A DNA stretch of 64,000 nt from Pseudomonas brenneri (GTDB lineage Bacteria > Pseudomonadota > Gammaproteobacteria > Pseudomonadales > Pseudomonadaceae): the NCBI RefSeq assembly GCF_007858285.1, contig NZ_VFIL01000001.1, forward strand, positions 558,001 to 622,000, written 5' to 3'. The notes under the pieces were generated by a model. The model saw nothing but the letters and a program-made list of their open reading frames with translations. It was not told where the DNA came from and ran no database searches. Each line of letters opens with the position of its first letter. Position 1 is the stretch's first letter. A program made the translations under genes and the position numbers. This document shows positions 63,877 to 64,000 of the stretch, one piece after another.

Positions 63877-64000
63877 ATGCGTACCATCGGCCTAATCGGC
63901 GGCATGAGCTGGGAGTCCAGCGCCGAGTATTACCGGATCATCAACCAGCAGGTTCGCGACCGGTTGGGGCCGCTGCGCTCGGCACAAATCCTGCTCTACA
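63877..64000 (+). CDS. Aspartate/glutamate racemase family protein, N-terminus (3' end outside window)
   Basis: The first 41 codons (MRTIGLIGGMSWESSAEYYR...) match the start of YgeA/aspartate racemase enzymes, where GLIGGMSWESSAEYY is the nucleotide-free cofactor-less active-site loop. GAGGAG (63865-63870) lies 6 nt ahead of the ATG. The two catalytic cysteines would be downstream of the window, so racemase activity cannot be confirmed. It is divergent from the gene at 63263. Confidence 0.85.
   Translation, partial: MRTIGLIGGMSWESSAEYYRIINQQVRDRLGPLRSAQILLY

Overview
The window is chromosomal DNA of a Pseudomonas, most likely of the P. fluorescens group. The grounds are high GC with short intergenic gaps, a PvdQ-type acylase with a PA2384-like gene divergent to it, an orphan CcoN4-like oxidase subunit, an isoleucine-type fadDx/fadB2x/fadAx cluster, and many REP palindromes of the type gtaggagcnngcttgcnngc typical of fluorescent pseudomonads. 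I saw no tRNA, rRNA, CRISPR array, transposase, integrase or prophage gene. All complete genes look intact. Both ends cut a gene: an MFS transporter on the left and an aspartate/glutamate racemase on the right.

Left third (1-31500), mostly housekeeping and envelope genes: phosphatidylserine synthase; a TetR/NTF2-like operon with a palindromic operator in its promoter; a PQQ-type sugar dehydrogenase; the lipopolysaccharide modifiers LpxO and Wzz; a methyltransferase; the ABC-F factor YbiT; an MFS exporter; a secreted alpha/beta hydrolase; azoreductase with a divergent LysR regulator; UppP plus a DUF1294 protein; a chemoreceptor; a PnuC/nicotinamide riboside kinase pair; pvdQ with its divergent regulator-like neighbour; a five-gene acyl-CoA degradation operon; a bestrophin channel; and a membrane-anchored TPR protein.

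Middle (31598-41982), a dense signalling island. A KaiC-like double ATPase is translationally coupled to a hybrid histidine kinase. Facing it is a five-gene operon: a 1166-residue CHASE3-GAF hybrid kinase with three receivers, CheR, CheB, a receiver-kinase and a lone receiver. A further lone receiver is divergent to the big kinase. There is no CheA, CheW or receptor here, so CheB/CheR probably serve sensory kinases rather than flagellar chemotaxis.

Right third (42295-64000). A long co-directional envelope locus runs from 42295 to 55420: two outer-membrane barrel-like proteins, a DUF1254 protein, a DUF2092 protein, a secreted Pro/His-rich protein, a MoxR-DUF58-DUF4381-VWA-VWA/TPR-BatD module, a secreted HAD phosphatase and a periplasmic sulfatase. 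The gene order recalls the mxaRSACKL/Bat assembly modules that mature periplasmic metalloenzymes. This is my best candidate for an undescribed system. It is followed by a membrane spermidine-synthase-like protein that lacks the usual catalytic aspartates, a DUF3313 lipoprotein, an eight-haem cytochrome c/TPR protein, an orphan ccoN with its small partner, and a gene of unknown function. The C-terminal half of the eight-haem protein is a paralogue of the haem-free TPR protein at 30396-31454, so the window holds two versions of the same module, one with and one without haem.
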